Under the pieces are notes generated by a model. The model made no database searches, was not told the origin of the DNA, and saw nothing but the letters and a program-made list of their open reading frames with translations. Positions 22,038-32,033 of a stretch of DNA of 44,657 nt are shown in pieces. The DNA is taken from positions 1-44,657 of IMG/VR virus record IMGVR_UViG_3300038441_000115. One strand, 5' to 3'. The number at the start of each line of letters is the position of its first letter. Positions within the stretch are counted from its first letter, which is position 1. A program made the translations under genes and the position numbers. Source of the stretch: a virus.

Positions 22038-24013
22038 TATTCAGACGCTTCCTTAGGTTGGAACATTTCTAGAGCGCCAGCGAAGGCACGACCCATACCG
22101 ACTGGAGTCCATGGCACACCGCCACGATTACCACCCTCTGGACGGAAACCAACTTCAGTCAAGAAGGTGTAGAGATCCTCACCGACTTCCTTGCCATCAG
22201 CCTCAATGATTGGAGAAATCACTTGAATAGCCGAATTGATTCGAGTCATCGGGACAGTGACATCACCGAACAAGAAGCCCGGGGAATAGAGCTCGAAGCC
22301 CTTGATCCTGTCGTTCCAAGTCACAGTGTAAGGCGAGTTGACATCCTGGTTCATATTACCGAGCGTCAAGAGCTCCTCACGGAAGAGACCTACAAACGCT
22401 CTGGAGGTCCAAGTCTGGTAAGTGTTCCAAGACTGAGTGTCGCCCATCGCCTTCAGCTCAAGCATCTTCTTGGTGACCTGAGGGGAGCTGACACGAGTGT
22501 AATAGCTCCATTTATCATCCGGAGACATCTTACTGAACACCACAGACGCGTCGTCACTGAACATAAATCGAACGTTCTGGGCTACCATCTCGGGAGGGAG
22601 ATCAGTACCGATCTGGTCGGCGATATTTTCCCAGCGTTTGATAAGCCCGTTATAGAAGTCAGCAGACTGGTTCTTGGCCTCCCCGAGTTCCATCGCGCTA
22701 ACGACGGATCCTTCGCCTATTGCCGCCTGTGCAGAGACGGTGTCAAGGAGAGCAGCAGAGACAGCGTTGCCGATCTGAGGATTGAGCATGAGGTATTTGT
22801 CGACAGCCGTTGGATTAGCGAGGTCCTGAAGAGCCTTCAGATAAGCGACACCGGGTACATCCGCAAGAAGCTTCGCCTGCGCCTGCGTCTTGGTTGCCTC
22901 GATCTGAGCAGTCAACGCGTTGATCATCCCAAAGTTTTCATCGTTGATGGCATTCTTTAGGAGAGTCAGCGGCATCATGGCCTGCTCGACACGCTGATTG
23001 AGTTCCTCAGGTTCGAGATAAGACGCATAGGTATTGGCAGCATCAGTGCCCCAAGGATTGGTACTGGTCTTGAGGAGCTCCATACGGAGGCCCTGTTCTA
23101 GAGAACCAATCTCGGTTCGCAGCCAAGCCAGACCTTCTTGTCCACCTTCCTGCTCGACTAGTCGTGGATTTTCCTGATAAGCACGGAGCCGTTCAGAAAT
23201 CTGATCATACCGGGAACCCAGTGCGTTAGTCGTATCCTCAAGGATATTCCAGACGCTTTGAGAAGCTTCTTCCGAGAAGACTCGACCGACTTCCTTGACG
23301 TTTACGTTATCCTGCTGAGCAGACAGCTCAAGGATTGCTTTCTCTTCGGAGATCGCGGCAGACCTAGCCGTCCGGTTAAAGACGTAAGCCTGGACTTCAG
23401 TCATACCATAAGGATTGCCAGCGTTCTGTCGCTGGAAGAAGTCCGGAGGCAGGAGACCCTGGAAGCCAGCACGTTCCACGAAATCGTTGTAGTCCTTCGT
23501 AGCCTGCCCAGCAGTATCGTTGAATTCCTGGAACAGAGCAGCACGAAGCTGATTAGCCGGCTGGCCACCTACGGTGCTAGACACCATGTCATCGATCTGA
23601 TCACGATAACCCGGGTACTTCTGCCGTAGCTGGCGAACCATCGAATTCAGGCGAGCCCAGTAGTGGCTTTCCCTCAGAGCACCCTTGTTATAGGCATTCT
23701 GAAGACGAGCAATGTTAGAGCCCGCCTGTTCGAGTTGCGGCGGCAATGGCCCGGAGCCTTCTGCGTCTGCTTCAAAAAGCGTAGCATCAGACACCCCGAA
23801 CTCATCTTTGATGGCATCGGTCTGGGCGTAGACGTCTTCCTTGATACTGGTCTGGACTGACTGATCAGCGACCTGTACCCCAGCATCGATGGTCTCCGCA
23901 AGGTTACCGAAGAGATCGCCCAGTGCTGTGTTGGGGGACGTCTGGTAACCTTGCGAAGAGCTCGCGTAGTTGACCGGAGAGACTTCTTGTGGGACCGGAT
24001 CAAACTGTGCCAT
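22037..24013 (-). CDS. Internal virion / ejection protein (658 aa)
   Basis: A large, mostly helical, Gln/Ala-rich protein without membrane segments or catalytic motifs that I can see. Size and position (between the giant ejection protein and the muramidase) resemble T7 gp15 (747 aa), which forms the periplasmic ejection tube. Start and stop overlap the neighbours by one base each. Assignment is by synteny. Confidence 0.65.
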   Translation of the reverse strand: MAQFDPVPQEVSPVNYASSSQGYQTSPNTALGDLFGNLAETIDAGVQVADQSVQTSIKEDVYAQTDAIKDEFGVSDATLFEADAEGSGPLPPQLEQAGSNIARLQNAYNKGALRESHYWARLNSMVRQLRQKYPGYRDQIDDMVSSTVGGQPANQLRAALFQEFNDTAGQATKDYNDFVERAGFQGLLPPDFFQRQNAGNPYGMTEVQAYVFNRTARSAAISEEKAILELSAQQDNVNVKEVGRVFSEEASQSVWNILEDTTNALGSRYDQISERLRAYQENPRLVEQEGGQEGLAWLRTEIGSLEQGLRMELLKTSTNPWGTDAANTYASYLEPEELNQRVEQAMMPLTLLKNAINDENFGMINALTAQIEATKTQAQAKLLADVPGVAYLKALQDLANPTAVDKYLMLNPQIGNAVSAALLDTVSAQAAIGEGSVVSAMELGEAKNQSADFYNGLIKRWENIADQIGTDLPPEMVAQNVRFMFSDDASVVFSKMSPDDKWSYYTRVSSPQVTKKMLELKAMGDTQSWNTYQTWTSRAFVGLFREELLTLGNMNQDVNSPYTVTWNDRIKGFELYSPGFLFGDVTVPMTRINSAIQVISPIIEADGKEVGEDLYTFLTEVGFRPEGGNRGGVPWTPVGMGRAFAGALEMFQPKEASE

Positions 24014-27000
24014 TATTCACTCGCGTTGTTAAGTCTTGTTGTGGTTCGATCTACGGTGTCTTCCCACCACTGACCGTATCTATCTTCAGGAGCACGTACC
24101 ATGAAATCGTAGTCGACGGACTCGACGAGGGTACCGTTCTGCTGTAGAGCTCGACGGAACGTATTCGTGATTTCGTCTTCTGTGAAATCTCCAGTAGCCA
24201 TGATTGCCTTAGCACGGTTGATGAACGAGAAGTATTCTTCTTCGTTACCACCCTGTAGAGCCTTCATCGCTCTCTGGAACTCCTGAATAGCCTGAGTCTG
24301 GATACTCGTCTTGGCTGCCTGGAAGTCTTTGTTGGACTGTAGCTTTAAATATGCATCGACGACTTCGTTCGGAGACAGGCCTAGGGCGACTGCCAACGTA
24401 TTGAACGGATCGTTCTTTTCATATTCAGCGACAACCCGACCAGACTTAGTCAACCATTGACCGGCGTTCCAAATCTGGTAGGCACGGACAGTGTTGTTGA
24501 CCGACGAAATATTCCGGAGAACATCAAGGAAGTCTTCAGGCTTGGCATCGAACTGTACATTCGGGTTAAAGGCAGAGACGACACTCATACGGACTGCATC
24601 AGTACTGGCCCAGAGATCTCCGAAGAAATTCGGACCGGCACCAAAGATGTCCTGTGCTGAGGTATTCGTACTACCAGTAGCGAGGTTGTACAGATCGCCC
24701 ATCCAAGTCAAACCACCCGGGCCATAGCGACCAGCGAAGTCATAGTCTTCACCAGTCAAACCCTTGATGACGAGATGACCCAGACCCTGAGTCATACCTT
24801 CGACAAAGACATTCTGGTCTAGATCGACATTGTTCTCTAGAGCATACGTCTGGAACATTTCATGGACCGGAAGGACCGAACCAAGAGCAGCGCCAGCGAC
24901 ACCCACAGGAACACCGTACATCGCACCAAAGACGGTGTAGAGACGGAACTTCTCTTTCCAGTTCAACTGCTTACCGAGCAATGCATCAGACAGACGAGCA
25001 TGGTACGCGAAGAACTGGGTAGGAATGCTGAGAAGCTTCTGAGGCCAAGTCTGGCCCGACTGCCATGCAGCGTTACTAGCACGGGTCATCGAGAGAGACA
25101 TCACGTCAGCCCGAGCAGTAATCTCAGACAGAGCCCTGTCAGTCAGACGAGCCTTGGGATTCATTTCCTTCCATCGCAGATACGACAGAGAGAACGCCAC
25201 CCCACGGTTCATCCGCTCACCTTCCTTGAAGAAGAAGCGGCCCGCATCTAGAAACTTACCACCAGCCGAAGAAGGACCCCAGAATTGTTTAGGGTTAAGC
25301 TGATCATCAAGACGTCCAACTTCACCACCTACGATATCCATTCCACTTCTGCGGAAAGCTTCGTACATCTCAGTCACAGTATCAGTGCTTATACCGAGCG
25401 CTTTACCTGTAGCCTTACTGAAGGCTCCCTGTGCTTTGACGTTGGTGTCCGCCAGCCCCATCATACGCATCGTCCAGTATGCATATACGCTCTGGGCGGA
25501 GCGCACTGGGTTACCGTCAATCGCAGCAGCGGCGAGAGTTGTCTGTGCCTGAAGTGGGAACTGCAGAACGTTGAAGAGGCCGAGCTTGAAATCGAAGACC
25601 GCACTACGGGTGATTGCCGTAGGATCAGTATTCTCGGTCCAAGCCCAGGGTTCAACTAGCTTTGAGTTCTTCTTACCTACCGCCTGATCGACGACCTTCT
25701 GCCTTGCCCACTTCATCGTAGACATAGCATCGTTATCGACGTTAAGCAGAGTCAAGATAGACCGACGGGCGTTCTTTGCTGCTGCCAGCTCAGGAGCCAT
25801 CCGACCACCTTCGATGAACTCAGGGTTCCTAAGGAATTTCATCGGATCAGACATCACTTCAGCCTTAGTGGCTTTCAGGAGATGGCCAAACTGATGAGCC
25901 CATTCCTCGACAGACGTATGCTTGTAGTCCTCGAAGAAACGAGACTTAGCAAGGTTTGCAGAGTCACGAGCCAGAGCCCTCAGAGGATCAACCATCGGTG
26001 CAGGACGGAGCTTGAAGACCGGGGAGGCCTCAGTCCCTTCTGTGTCGATTGTCCGTAGACGTTCATTACGCTGTTGTGCGTACTGGGTGTTGACCTTCTT
26101 ACCCAACGAGTGGATAGAGGACGAAGGATCGTAGATAGTCTCGGGGAAATGCTCTCCGAGCTTAGTAAGATCCGAAGCCGACTGACCACTTTCAGTCACG
26201 ACAAAAGGAGTATTCAGATTAAACGGAGCATCGGAACTAGCGCCGGGAGCGTCCTTGAACATCCTAGCGAAAGCCTTACCACTTTTGAATGGAAGGTTTT
26301 CACGTACAAATTTATCGAAGGCCGCCTTGTCATGGTTGGGGTCGAGGAGCATCCGACGAGCGACTTCAATCGCCTCTCGGAACTTGCTGCCGTCCTTCGT
26401 GGACTGAAGGAAGAGCGCAGTGGTATCGCCATCAACAATACGACGGGAGCCTGACTTATGACTCTGAGTCTGCTTAATGTAAACACCATTGTCGGGGTAA
26501 TTCCAGTGCCCGCCCTCGGTGTATGGGATCTGGGACGTACTAAGAGGCTTACTGTCAAACTTACGTACGACAACAAAGTTCAGGGGACTGCCGCCAGATT
26601 TGAAAGCCTTCCCGATTTCAGCATTTCGTTCATCAGCCAGTTGGACGACTTTATAGTCTTTGCTCTCAATGAGCTCTTTAAGAACCTTCTGTTGGTTGAG
26701 GTAACCCGGATCGGTATTCCAGACGGTGTAAGCTTTGTTATTCGTAGGGTTGATAAAACCAACCGTGAATTCACCGTCACCTGCGTTAGGCAAACCCTCG
26801 ATCAAACGTCCCTCAAAGAATGGCGATTGAGTATACTTGCCATCAGCAATAATGCCTACTGAGATCTGTTCAATTCCGAGTCGTGACTTGTCACGCAACA
26901 TACCGAGGTTACGTTGTACGAAATCCCAATCAGAGAGTTGACGGAACGTGAAGTACGCCTGGATCTCTTGGTCGCTCGGCAGCGATTTAAAGCGTTTCAG

Positions 27001-28920
27001 GAATGCCTGTTCGAGCTGCCCGATGTTCTCATGCCAGGCGCCTTGGACACGTCGTGGTATGCCATCTATATCGATTACACGCTGCCACTGGTCCTTGCCG
27101 TCTTGAATAACGGTCCGGAGGCGGCCGAGGCTCTCTTTAGACATACCTTCGAATGGCTTCGTGACCTCTTTCATGCGTTCCATGACGACGTTGCTGCCAT
27201 AAGTGACGGCCTTCCGCTGACGAGTAGCTTCCTTAGACAAGAGATTGTCTGGAGAGGCGATCAGTCCGAGGAATGTATTCGTCAGATCGACAGGCTGTGC
27301 GTTCTGGGTCAAGATGCGAGCATCAAGGACGTCCAGAGAGTCTTCGCGAACTGTCTTAGACACCGAAATGAGGTAGTTGCCACCCCGGGTTTTAATTTTG
27401 TAGGAGCCCTGCGGGAACTTGTAGAAGTCCCGAGCAAACATAATGGCCTGAGCGGGATCACTGAAGCCGACAGCACCACGCATACCGAAGAGAGCTTCGA
27501 TGCGGTCAACACCAAAGGCGATATCCTCTGACTCACGGACAGGGGAGATATCTACGATGGAGTCTTCGATGTTGGAGTACTGACGACGAAGATCTCGTTC
27601 AGCAGCCTTGAATGCAGCAGCGGCAGCGTCATCCGACAACCGACCAACACTAGGTGCTCCGAAGAGCGTGTCGGTAAGAAGCTGGGCGTTATGAGTGAGA
27701 TTATCAAGGACACGAGTTGCACGTTCATTGCTGAGCGTACCGACATTGCGCGTCCATTCCTTTGAGTCAAGGAGTGACGAACCCGACTTGGCAAGATCAT
27801 TCATCGCCTTCTGGACATTCGTACCCTGTTGGGCGACTTCAACACTGGTCGACTGGGTTCCAGGAAGAACACCATTCAGACGAGTCAGTGCATTCTTGTC
27901 GGCCGCAACTTCGATGTTACCCTGAGCGACAGCTCGTGCAACCGGAGTCTTTGCATTCGAGACGGCCTGGACAGTCGCCTTTGCAGTCTTAGCGAACTTA
28001 GTGTTTGCGGTAACCGCCGCACTGACGATTGCCGAACCGCCAAGAGTAGCGACATCAACTGCATCTAGACCTGTGAATACGTTGTCCCAAGCAGCATCCT
28101 GCTGGGTATATGAAACGATGGACGAAGCCAGAGTCAAAGCTTCAAGGACATTCTCAGAACCGAGCTTATCGATTGCCGCACGAGCAGCGACTTCGAACTC
28201 TTCGGGAGGCAAAGCCCAGAGGCCAGCCATCTGTTCCTGTACGTTCTGGCCAAGGAAAAAGTTGCTTGCACCTACGTCTTCGACAGCATTGCGCTGCTGG
28301 TACCACGTATACATGGGAATCAATCCCTTGACGAAGTCCCAGGAGATACCCTGCCACGAAGAGTCAGACACACGCTGAGAAGCTTCTTCGAGGAGTCGAT
28401 TAGCGATCTCACCCTTAGCAGTCAGATCTTCCATGTATGTCCGAGTAGCGAGAGCCGAAGACGAGTTCTCTGCAACGGCGTCACCAAAGACGGAGTCGTC
28501 ATGCAGGTTGCCTTCTTCGACAGTATCCTCGACTACACGTTTGGCGTAGAGACGTTCTAGGATCGTGTTTGGCGAGCCAGCAAAGTCCGTGGACGAGAGT
28601 TCCATCAAGTACTGGCGCTCAGCCGCAGAAATCTCACGACCCTCCTGTGTGGCGAGCTGTGCGACTTCTTGGATCTGTCCCATACGCTTCTTGCGTTCAG
28701 CAATCTGCTCACGGACAAGAACGTTACGACGAAGCATGTCTTCGCCACCAGTCAGAAAGGCACCCTGTACTAGACGAGCATCCGGGGCGTCAGCCTGTGC
28801 TTCAAGACCATAGCTGGCCTTATCTGCCCTCTCCGTAGCGAGGTCCTGATCGACAATGACAGGCTTTTCATCATTGAACTTCGAAGGAACCGGCTGAGCC
28901 GGAGGGGTCAAACTAATCAT
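24013..28920 (-). CDS. Giant internal virion / DNA ejection protein (1635 aa)
   Basis: The largest gene, longer than T7 gp16 (1318 aa). Extended helical regions with alternating charged stretches; an Ala/Thr/Val-rich segment about residues 280-320 and a hydrophobic Gly/Ala/Val stretch after residue 1330 could touch membrane. No transglycosylase motif is visible at the N-terminus, unlike T7 gp16, consistent with the hydrolase being in the gene at 20394. It should leave the capsid with the DNA and form part of the trans-envelope channel. Overlaps the gp14-like gene by ATGA. Confidence 0.75.
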   Translation of the reverse strand: MISLTPPAQPVPSKFNDEKPVIVDQDLATERADKASYGLEAQADAPDARLVQGAFLTGGEDMLRRNVLVREQIAERKKRMGQIQEVAQLATQEGREISAAERQYLMELSSTDFAGSPNTILERLYAKRVVEDTVEEGNLHDDSVFGDAVAENSSSALATRTYMEDLTAKGEIANRLLEEASQRVSDSSWQGISWDFVKGLIPMYTWYQQRNAVEDVGASNFFLGQNVQEQMAGLWALPPEEFEVAARAAIDKLGSENVLEALTLASSIVSYTQQDAAWDNVFTGLDAVDVATLGGSAIVSAAVTANTKFAKTAKATVQAVSNAKTPVARAVAQGNIEVAADKNALTRLNGVLPGTQSTSVEVAQQGTNVQKAMNDLAKSGSSLLDSKEWTRNVGTLSNERATRVLDNLTHNAQLLTDTLFGAPSVGRLSDDAAAAAFKAAERDLRRQYSNIEDSIVDISPVRESEDIAFGVDRIEALFGMRGAVGFSDPAQAIMFARDFYKFPQGSYKIKTRGGNYLISVSKTVREDSLDVLDARILTQNAQPVDLTNTFLGLIASPDNLLSKEATRQRKAVTYGSNVVMERMKEVTKPFEGMSKESLGRLRTVIQDGKDQWQRVIDIDGIPRRVQGAWHENIGQLEQAFLKRFKSLPSDQEIQAYFTFRQLSDWDFVQRNLGMLRDKSRLGIEQISVGIIADGKYTQSPFFEGRLIEGLPNAGDGEFTVGFINPTNNKAYTVWNTDPGYLNQQKVLKELIESKDYKVVQLADERNAEIGKAFKSGGSPLNFVVVRKFDSKPLSTSQIPYTEGGHWNYPDNGVYIKQTQSHKSGSRRIVDGDTTALFLQSTKDGSKFREAIEVARRMLLDPNHDKAAFDKFVRENLPFKSGKAFARMFKDAPGASSDAPFNLNTPFVVTESGQSASDLTKLGEHFPETIYDPSSSIHSLGKKVNTQYAQQRNERLRTIDTEGTEASPVFKLRPAPMVDPLRALARDSANLAKSRFFEDYKHTSVEEWAHQFGHLLKATKAEVMSDPMKFLRNPEFIEGGRMAPELAAAKNARRSILTLLNVDNDAMSTMKWARQKVVDQAVGKKNSKLVEPWAWTENTDPTAITRSAVFDFKLGLFNVLQFPLQAQTTLAAAAIDGNPVRSAQSVYAYWTMRMMGLADTNVKAQGAFSKATGKALGISTDTVTEMYEAFRRSGMDIVGGEVGRLDDQLNPKQFWGPSSAGGKFLDAGRFFFKEGERMNRGVAFSLSYLRWKEMNPKARLTDRALSEITARADVMSLSMTRASNAAWQSGQTWPQKLLSIPTQFFAYHARLSDALLGKQLNWKEKFRLYTVFGAMYGVPVGVAGAALGSVLPVHEMFQTYALENNVDLDQNVFVEGMTQGLGHLVIKGLTGEDYDFAGRYGPGGLTWMGDLYNLATGSTNTSAQDIFGAGPNFFGDLWASTDAVRMSVVSAFNPNVQFDAKPEDFLDVLRNISSVNNTVRAYQIWNAGQWLTKSGRVVAEYEKNDPFNTLAVALGLSPNEVVDAYLKLQSNKDFQAAKTSIQTQAIQEFQRAMKALQGGNEEEYFSFINRAKAIMATGDFTEDEITNTFRRALQQNGTLVESVDYDFMVRAPEDRYGQWWEDTVDRTTTRLNNASE

Positions 28921-29414
28921 GCGAAACCTCTACCAGTCATAGCTTGCTGGCCTACTCGGGCGATCTGCTGGCCGGAATTCGTAAAGAGTCGACCAAACTG
29001 ACCAAAGCCCTGCCAAGCTGACATAGAGCCCTGCCCGTTAAATGTTGCATCACTGTAGGCTGCGTTAGCGGCGAACATCTGTTCACCCAGTCCAGTGCTT
29101 GCGTTAATCGTGCCCTGGTTTTCAAGGCCACGGCTGTACGTCTGACCCATAGCTGCAGCCAGACCGGACGAGCCCTGAGCACCCTGATTGGCACCCTGAC
29201 TCAATGCAGTGGCACGAGCCATGACAGACTCACGAACGGCTTGGCGTTTACGACGTTGAGAGTCGAGATACATCTGCTGGTAGCGGACGTTCTCAGATCT
29301 CTTGCTTGCAGTCTTCTGCTCAGAGATCATTGTCTGCTGGGCGTTATGCTGGCCGATGGCGGAGATGGCAGTGATACCAACACCGATGGCTGAAATAGCT
29401 GTAGCTAGACCCAT
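28917..29414 (-). CDS. Internal virion protein, T7 gp14-like
   Basis: 165 residues. Hydrophobic N-terminus (MGLATAISAIGVGITAISAIG), then a charged helical middle and a Gly/Gln/Ala-rich C-terminus (SSGLAAAMGQTYSRG). T7 gp14 (196 aa) has the same arrangement and forms the outer-membrane pore during ejection. Position just before the giant ejection protein fits. Confidence 0.7.
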   Translation of the reverse strand: MGLATAISAIGVGITAISAIGQHNAQQTMISEQKTASKRSENVRYQQMYLDSQRRKRQAVRESVMARATALSQGANQGAQGSSGLAAAMGQTYSRGLENQGTINASTGLGEQMFAANAAYSDATFNGQGSMSAWQGFGQFGRLFTNSGQQIARVGQQAMTGRGFA

Positions 29415-29415
29415 C

Positions 29416-29841
29416 CTAAAGGACCTTTATATAAGCGGTCTCTGTCGCGTAACCCAGAAGTGGATTAGGCTTTTCAGGACTCAATGGTTTATTAACGAGT
29501 GCATATTTGCACTTCAGTAGTCGAGCCCAGTAGTAGTAAGCCTCGATCAAATCCTTGCCGTAACCCTTAGAGCGATGCTCAGGAGTTACGTATAGAAAGT
29601 GCTCGACAGCAACCTTGGCGTCAGAGAAGACCGGGACAGAGGTAGTACCTGCGATAGCACCTACTACGACACCCTCGTCTTCTTGAACAAGGAAGAGGTA
29701 CTTCGTGGGATCAGACATGAAGACCTTTAAGGTATTTACAGTCTGCTCTTCCGAATAAGGAATGAAGACACCCATCTCTTGGTAGAGACCCTTCGAGAGT
29801 TCGATCAATCGAGGGATGTCTTCTTTTGTTGCATACCTCAT
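29416..29841 (-). CDS. GNAT-fold acetyltransferase-like protein at the T7 gp13 position
   Basis: 141 residues from the ATG at 29841, overlapping the tail gene by ATGA. The GNAT pattern is complete: MRYATKEDIPRLIELSKG, VVVGAIAG on strand 4, VEHFLYVTPEHRSKGYGKDLIEAYYYWA in two parts with the acetyl-CoA loop (R-S-K-G-Y-G-K), and a C-terminal strand. T7 gp13, in the same place between gp12 and gp14, is grouped with the acetyltransferase fold, so this may be a structural relative that has kept the cofactor loop. Substrate unknown. Confidence 0.8.
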   Translation of the reverse strand: MRYATKEDIPRLIELSKGLYQEMGVFIPYSEEQTVNTLKVFMSDPTKYLFLVQEDEGVVVGAIAGTTSVPVFSDAKVAVEHFLYVTPEHRSKGYGKDLIEAYYYWARLLKCKYALVNKPLSPEKPNPLLGYATETAYIKVL

Positions 29842-31379
29842 GGAGAGGAGTTTCCTGTTACGTGGACGATCCATCCGTTGACACCAAAAGGCTTATCGCC
29901 ATCGGAATAAACATGGACCTGTAGGGCTTCACCCTGACCGCGGATCTTGACTTTACGGTTCTTGAACTTAAAGAGACTGTCTGGTCGATAGATCTGTTCA
30001 GAAGTGCTCCAACGTCCAGTCACACTGTCGGTCGAGTAGTCCCACTTGCCTTGGATGTAAGCACCACCGTCTTCAAAAGGTTCGTAGTTAACCGTGACGA
30101 TATTGCTCTGGAAGTCTTTGTTGCCTTCACCCAGAAGCTTGTAGCCGGAGGTGAAGTAGCTGTCGAACGAGAAACCAAGATCATCAATAGAGACCCAGTC
30201 TCGGTGACCTGAGAGGTTCTCTGCGAAGGTCAATCCTTGGTTCGTTACGTATACAGGAAACTTCAACTGGGAAGAGATCTGAGACTGGGCTGCGATAAAT
30301 GCAGTGACGTCTTCTCCACCTACAGTTACCTGCACACCTTCGACAGTGATGTCAAAGACAGACTGCAGTGTCTGGCGGCCACCGAGGGAGATGCCTCCGC
30401 GTAGCATTGCAGTGCTGAGACCGGAGAGTCTCCAAGGGTACCAACCACCAGTCTTGACGTTCAAGACAAGGAATGAGTCATAGCTGTAGCGCTCTGCCAG
30501 GACTGTAGGCGTCGTGCTTCGGTAAAGGAAGTAGACGAGGCGCTCAAGAGGATCATAGACACCTTTAGCAAAGGCTTTACATTCCTCTGGGATGTCTAGG
30601 TAGAATGTCTTGATCGCCGTGTCAGACAAGGACTGGACATAGAAAGCACCTTGATCGGTGACAGCCAGTGTATGGATACCTGCCCGGTTCCACCAGATCG
30701 GAAGACCTTCGACGTCAACGAATGACGTGATCGAGAGAGCTCCATTACCAGAAACCTTGTTGACTGAGAAGTCATTGGCACGGAAACCGACACCCTCAGA
30801 GCCCGCGATCTCCCAGACACCATTCGTAGCAAAGACGAAGAGGCTTTGAGACACCGGTTTGATGTAGACGATGTCTGCAATCTCAGGGACCGTAAGGACA
30901 CCGCCGTCAGACGGCAGGAGTTCATAGAGATCTTCGGAAGTCGGATCCCCTGCTTGGTAGCACTTAGGGATCTCTTTCTCTCCCTCAAGGATCTGAGAGA
31001 AGTAGATCTTTGTGTTGAACTTCTTTGAGTTGACACCGGCGTAGAACACACGGCCTGCATAGAAAGCCACAGCCGCCGGTCGGTTACCACCACTTGAGAC
31101 TACCGGGATGGATGCGACACCAGAGGCAGCCGTACGATCCAGATTGAATGCATCGAGGATGTAGTGACCTCGGGGAGCCAGGGTATTACCTCTAGCCACC
31201 TGATGACGCATCGCAGGATCAAAGACCTCTAGGTAGGTCTTGGGAGGCTCGTCAGAGCCGATTTCAGTAGGTCGCTTATAGCTCCACCAGACTTCGTTGT
31301 TAGCCGGGTATACACCCGTCCGAGCCTGAAAGTGGACAATCGGAAATGCGAGACTGGTTGTTTCTGAGGTAAATGCCAT
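29838..31379 (-). CDS. Tail tubular protein B (gp12-like), C-terminal part
   Basis: 513 residues, the larger part of a T7 gp12-type nozzle protein: YPANNEVWWSYKR near the start, AAVAFYAGRVFYAG, KIYFSQIL, and long beta-propeller-like repeats (LFVFATNGVWEIAG). It is in the same frame as the gene at 31383-32033, separated only by TAA and one CGT codon. The motif pair NLLNQGW...YPANNEVWW that belongs to one protein in relatives straddles the stop. GAGG eight bases before the ATG, inside the end of the upstream gene, allows independent initiation. Confidence 0.8.
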   Translation of the reverse strand: MAFTSETTSLAFPIVHFQARTGVYPANNEVWWSYKRPTEIGSDEPPKTYLEVFDPAMRHQVARGNTLAPRGHYILDAFNLDRTAASGVASIPVVSSGGNRPAAVAFYAGRVFYAGVNSKKFNTKIYFSQILEGEKEIPKCYQAGDPTSEDLYELLPSDGGVLTVPEIADIVYIKPVSQSLFVFATNGVWEIAGSEGVGFRANDFSVNKVSGNGALSITSFVDVEGLPIWWNRAGIHTLAVTDQGAFYVQSLSDTAIKTFYLDIPEECKAFAKGVYDPLERLVYFLYRSTTPTVLAERYSYDSFLVLNVKTGGWYPWRLSGLSTAMLRGGISLGGRQTLQSVFDITVEGVQVTVGGEDVTAFIAAQSQISSQLKFPVYVTNQGLTFAENLSGHRDWVSIDDLGFSFDSYFTSGYKLLGEGNKDFQSNIVTVNYEPFEDGGAYIQGKWDYSTDSVTGRWSTSEQIYRPDSLFKFKNRKVKIRGQGEALQVHVYSDGDKPFGVNGWIVHVTGNSSP

Positions 31380-31382
31380 ACG

Positions 31383-32033
31383 TTAAACCTCGTTATTCGC
31401 AGAGCCAACGCGGACCTGCTTGTACCAGCCTTGATTCAGAAGATTGTAGTTGTGATTCGTGCTTAGAGAGACCGGACGCTCTTCAGTACCCAGACCGTCA
31501 TCCAGTCCTTCGATGTCTCTGATCTGGACGTTAATCGTCTTAGTGACGAAGGTCCCGAGAGCAGTGTCGTATTGGACGTAGATCGGATTGATCAATGGGT
31601 TTGTAATGAAGAGGAAGCCTTGTCCGCTAGCGAAGGCACAAGGGGTAAATGGTAGATCACCTTCGACGCCGGTGGCATACGTAGCAAGATCAATAACGAA
31701 ACTATCGATATTAGGCGAGATGCTTGATGGATTAGCGACATCATAGAAGTAGATCTTTGATCCGACCTGAAGGACGAGGTACAGGGTGTTGTTGATGAAA
31801 CCCGAAGCGTCCCAGAAATACTCTCGGACCAGACCGGTTGTCGGTGTGTAGGTGACGTATGCTGGGTCAGTCTCTAGATCGAAACCGTTCCGGCGAACTG
31901 TGTTACCCTTCGTATTGAAGATAACGTTGAGTGCATCCGATACGGCGTTCTCAGGAAATGTGAGGGCCGTAGCCTCAGTCACTAGCCCCTTCGAGAGGTT
32001 GTTCTCTACGGCTGTTCCGACTGTCCTTGGCAT
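31383..32033 (-). CDS. Tail tubular protein B (gp12-like), N-terminal part
   Basis: 216 residues from the ATG at 32033 (CAGGA eight bases upstream). NNLSKGLVTEATALTFPENA and RRNGFDLE are the usual start of this tail protein, followed by VREYFWDASGF and LYLVLQVGSKIYFYDV. It ends in GSANNEV, then TAA. Continuous with the next gene except for that stop. The two products together (729 aa) are close to T7 gp12 (794 aa). It forms part of the tail nozzle below tail tubular protein A. Confidence 0.8.
   Translation of the reverse strand: MPRTVGTAVENNLSKGLVTEATALTFPENAVSDALNVIFNTKGNTVRRNGFDLETDPAYVTYTPTTGLVREYFWDASGFINNTLYLVLQVGSKIYFYDVANPSSISPNIDSFVIDLATYATGVEGDLPFTPCAFASGQGFLFITNPLINPIYVQYDTALGTFVTKTINVQIRDIEGLDDGLGTEERPVSLSTNHNYNLLNQGWYKQVRVGSANNEV

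Noticed and set aside
22223-22960. Plus-strand 245-codon frame opposite the 658-aa virion gene
   Set aside because: Antisense reading of a well-packed late operon; no start signal or recognisable protein.
31380-31385. Programmed stop-codon readthrough as the main explanation for the split tail gene
   Set aside because: TAA is the least leaky stop and its next base context is not a known readthrough signal; a ribosome site before the ATG makes restart simpler.
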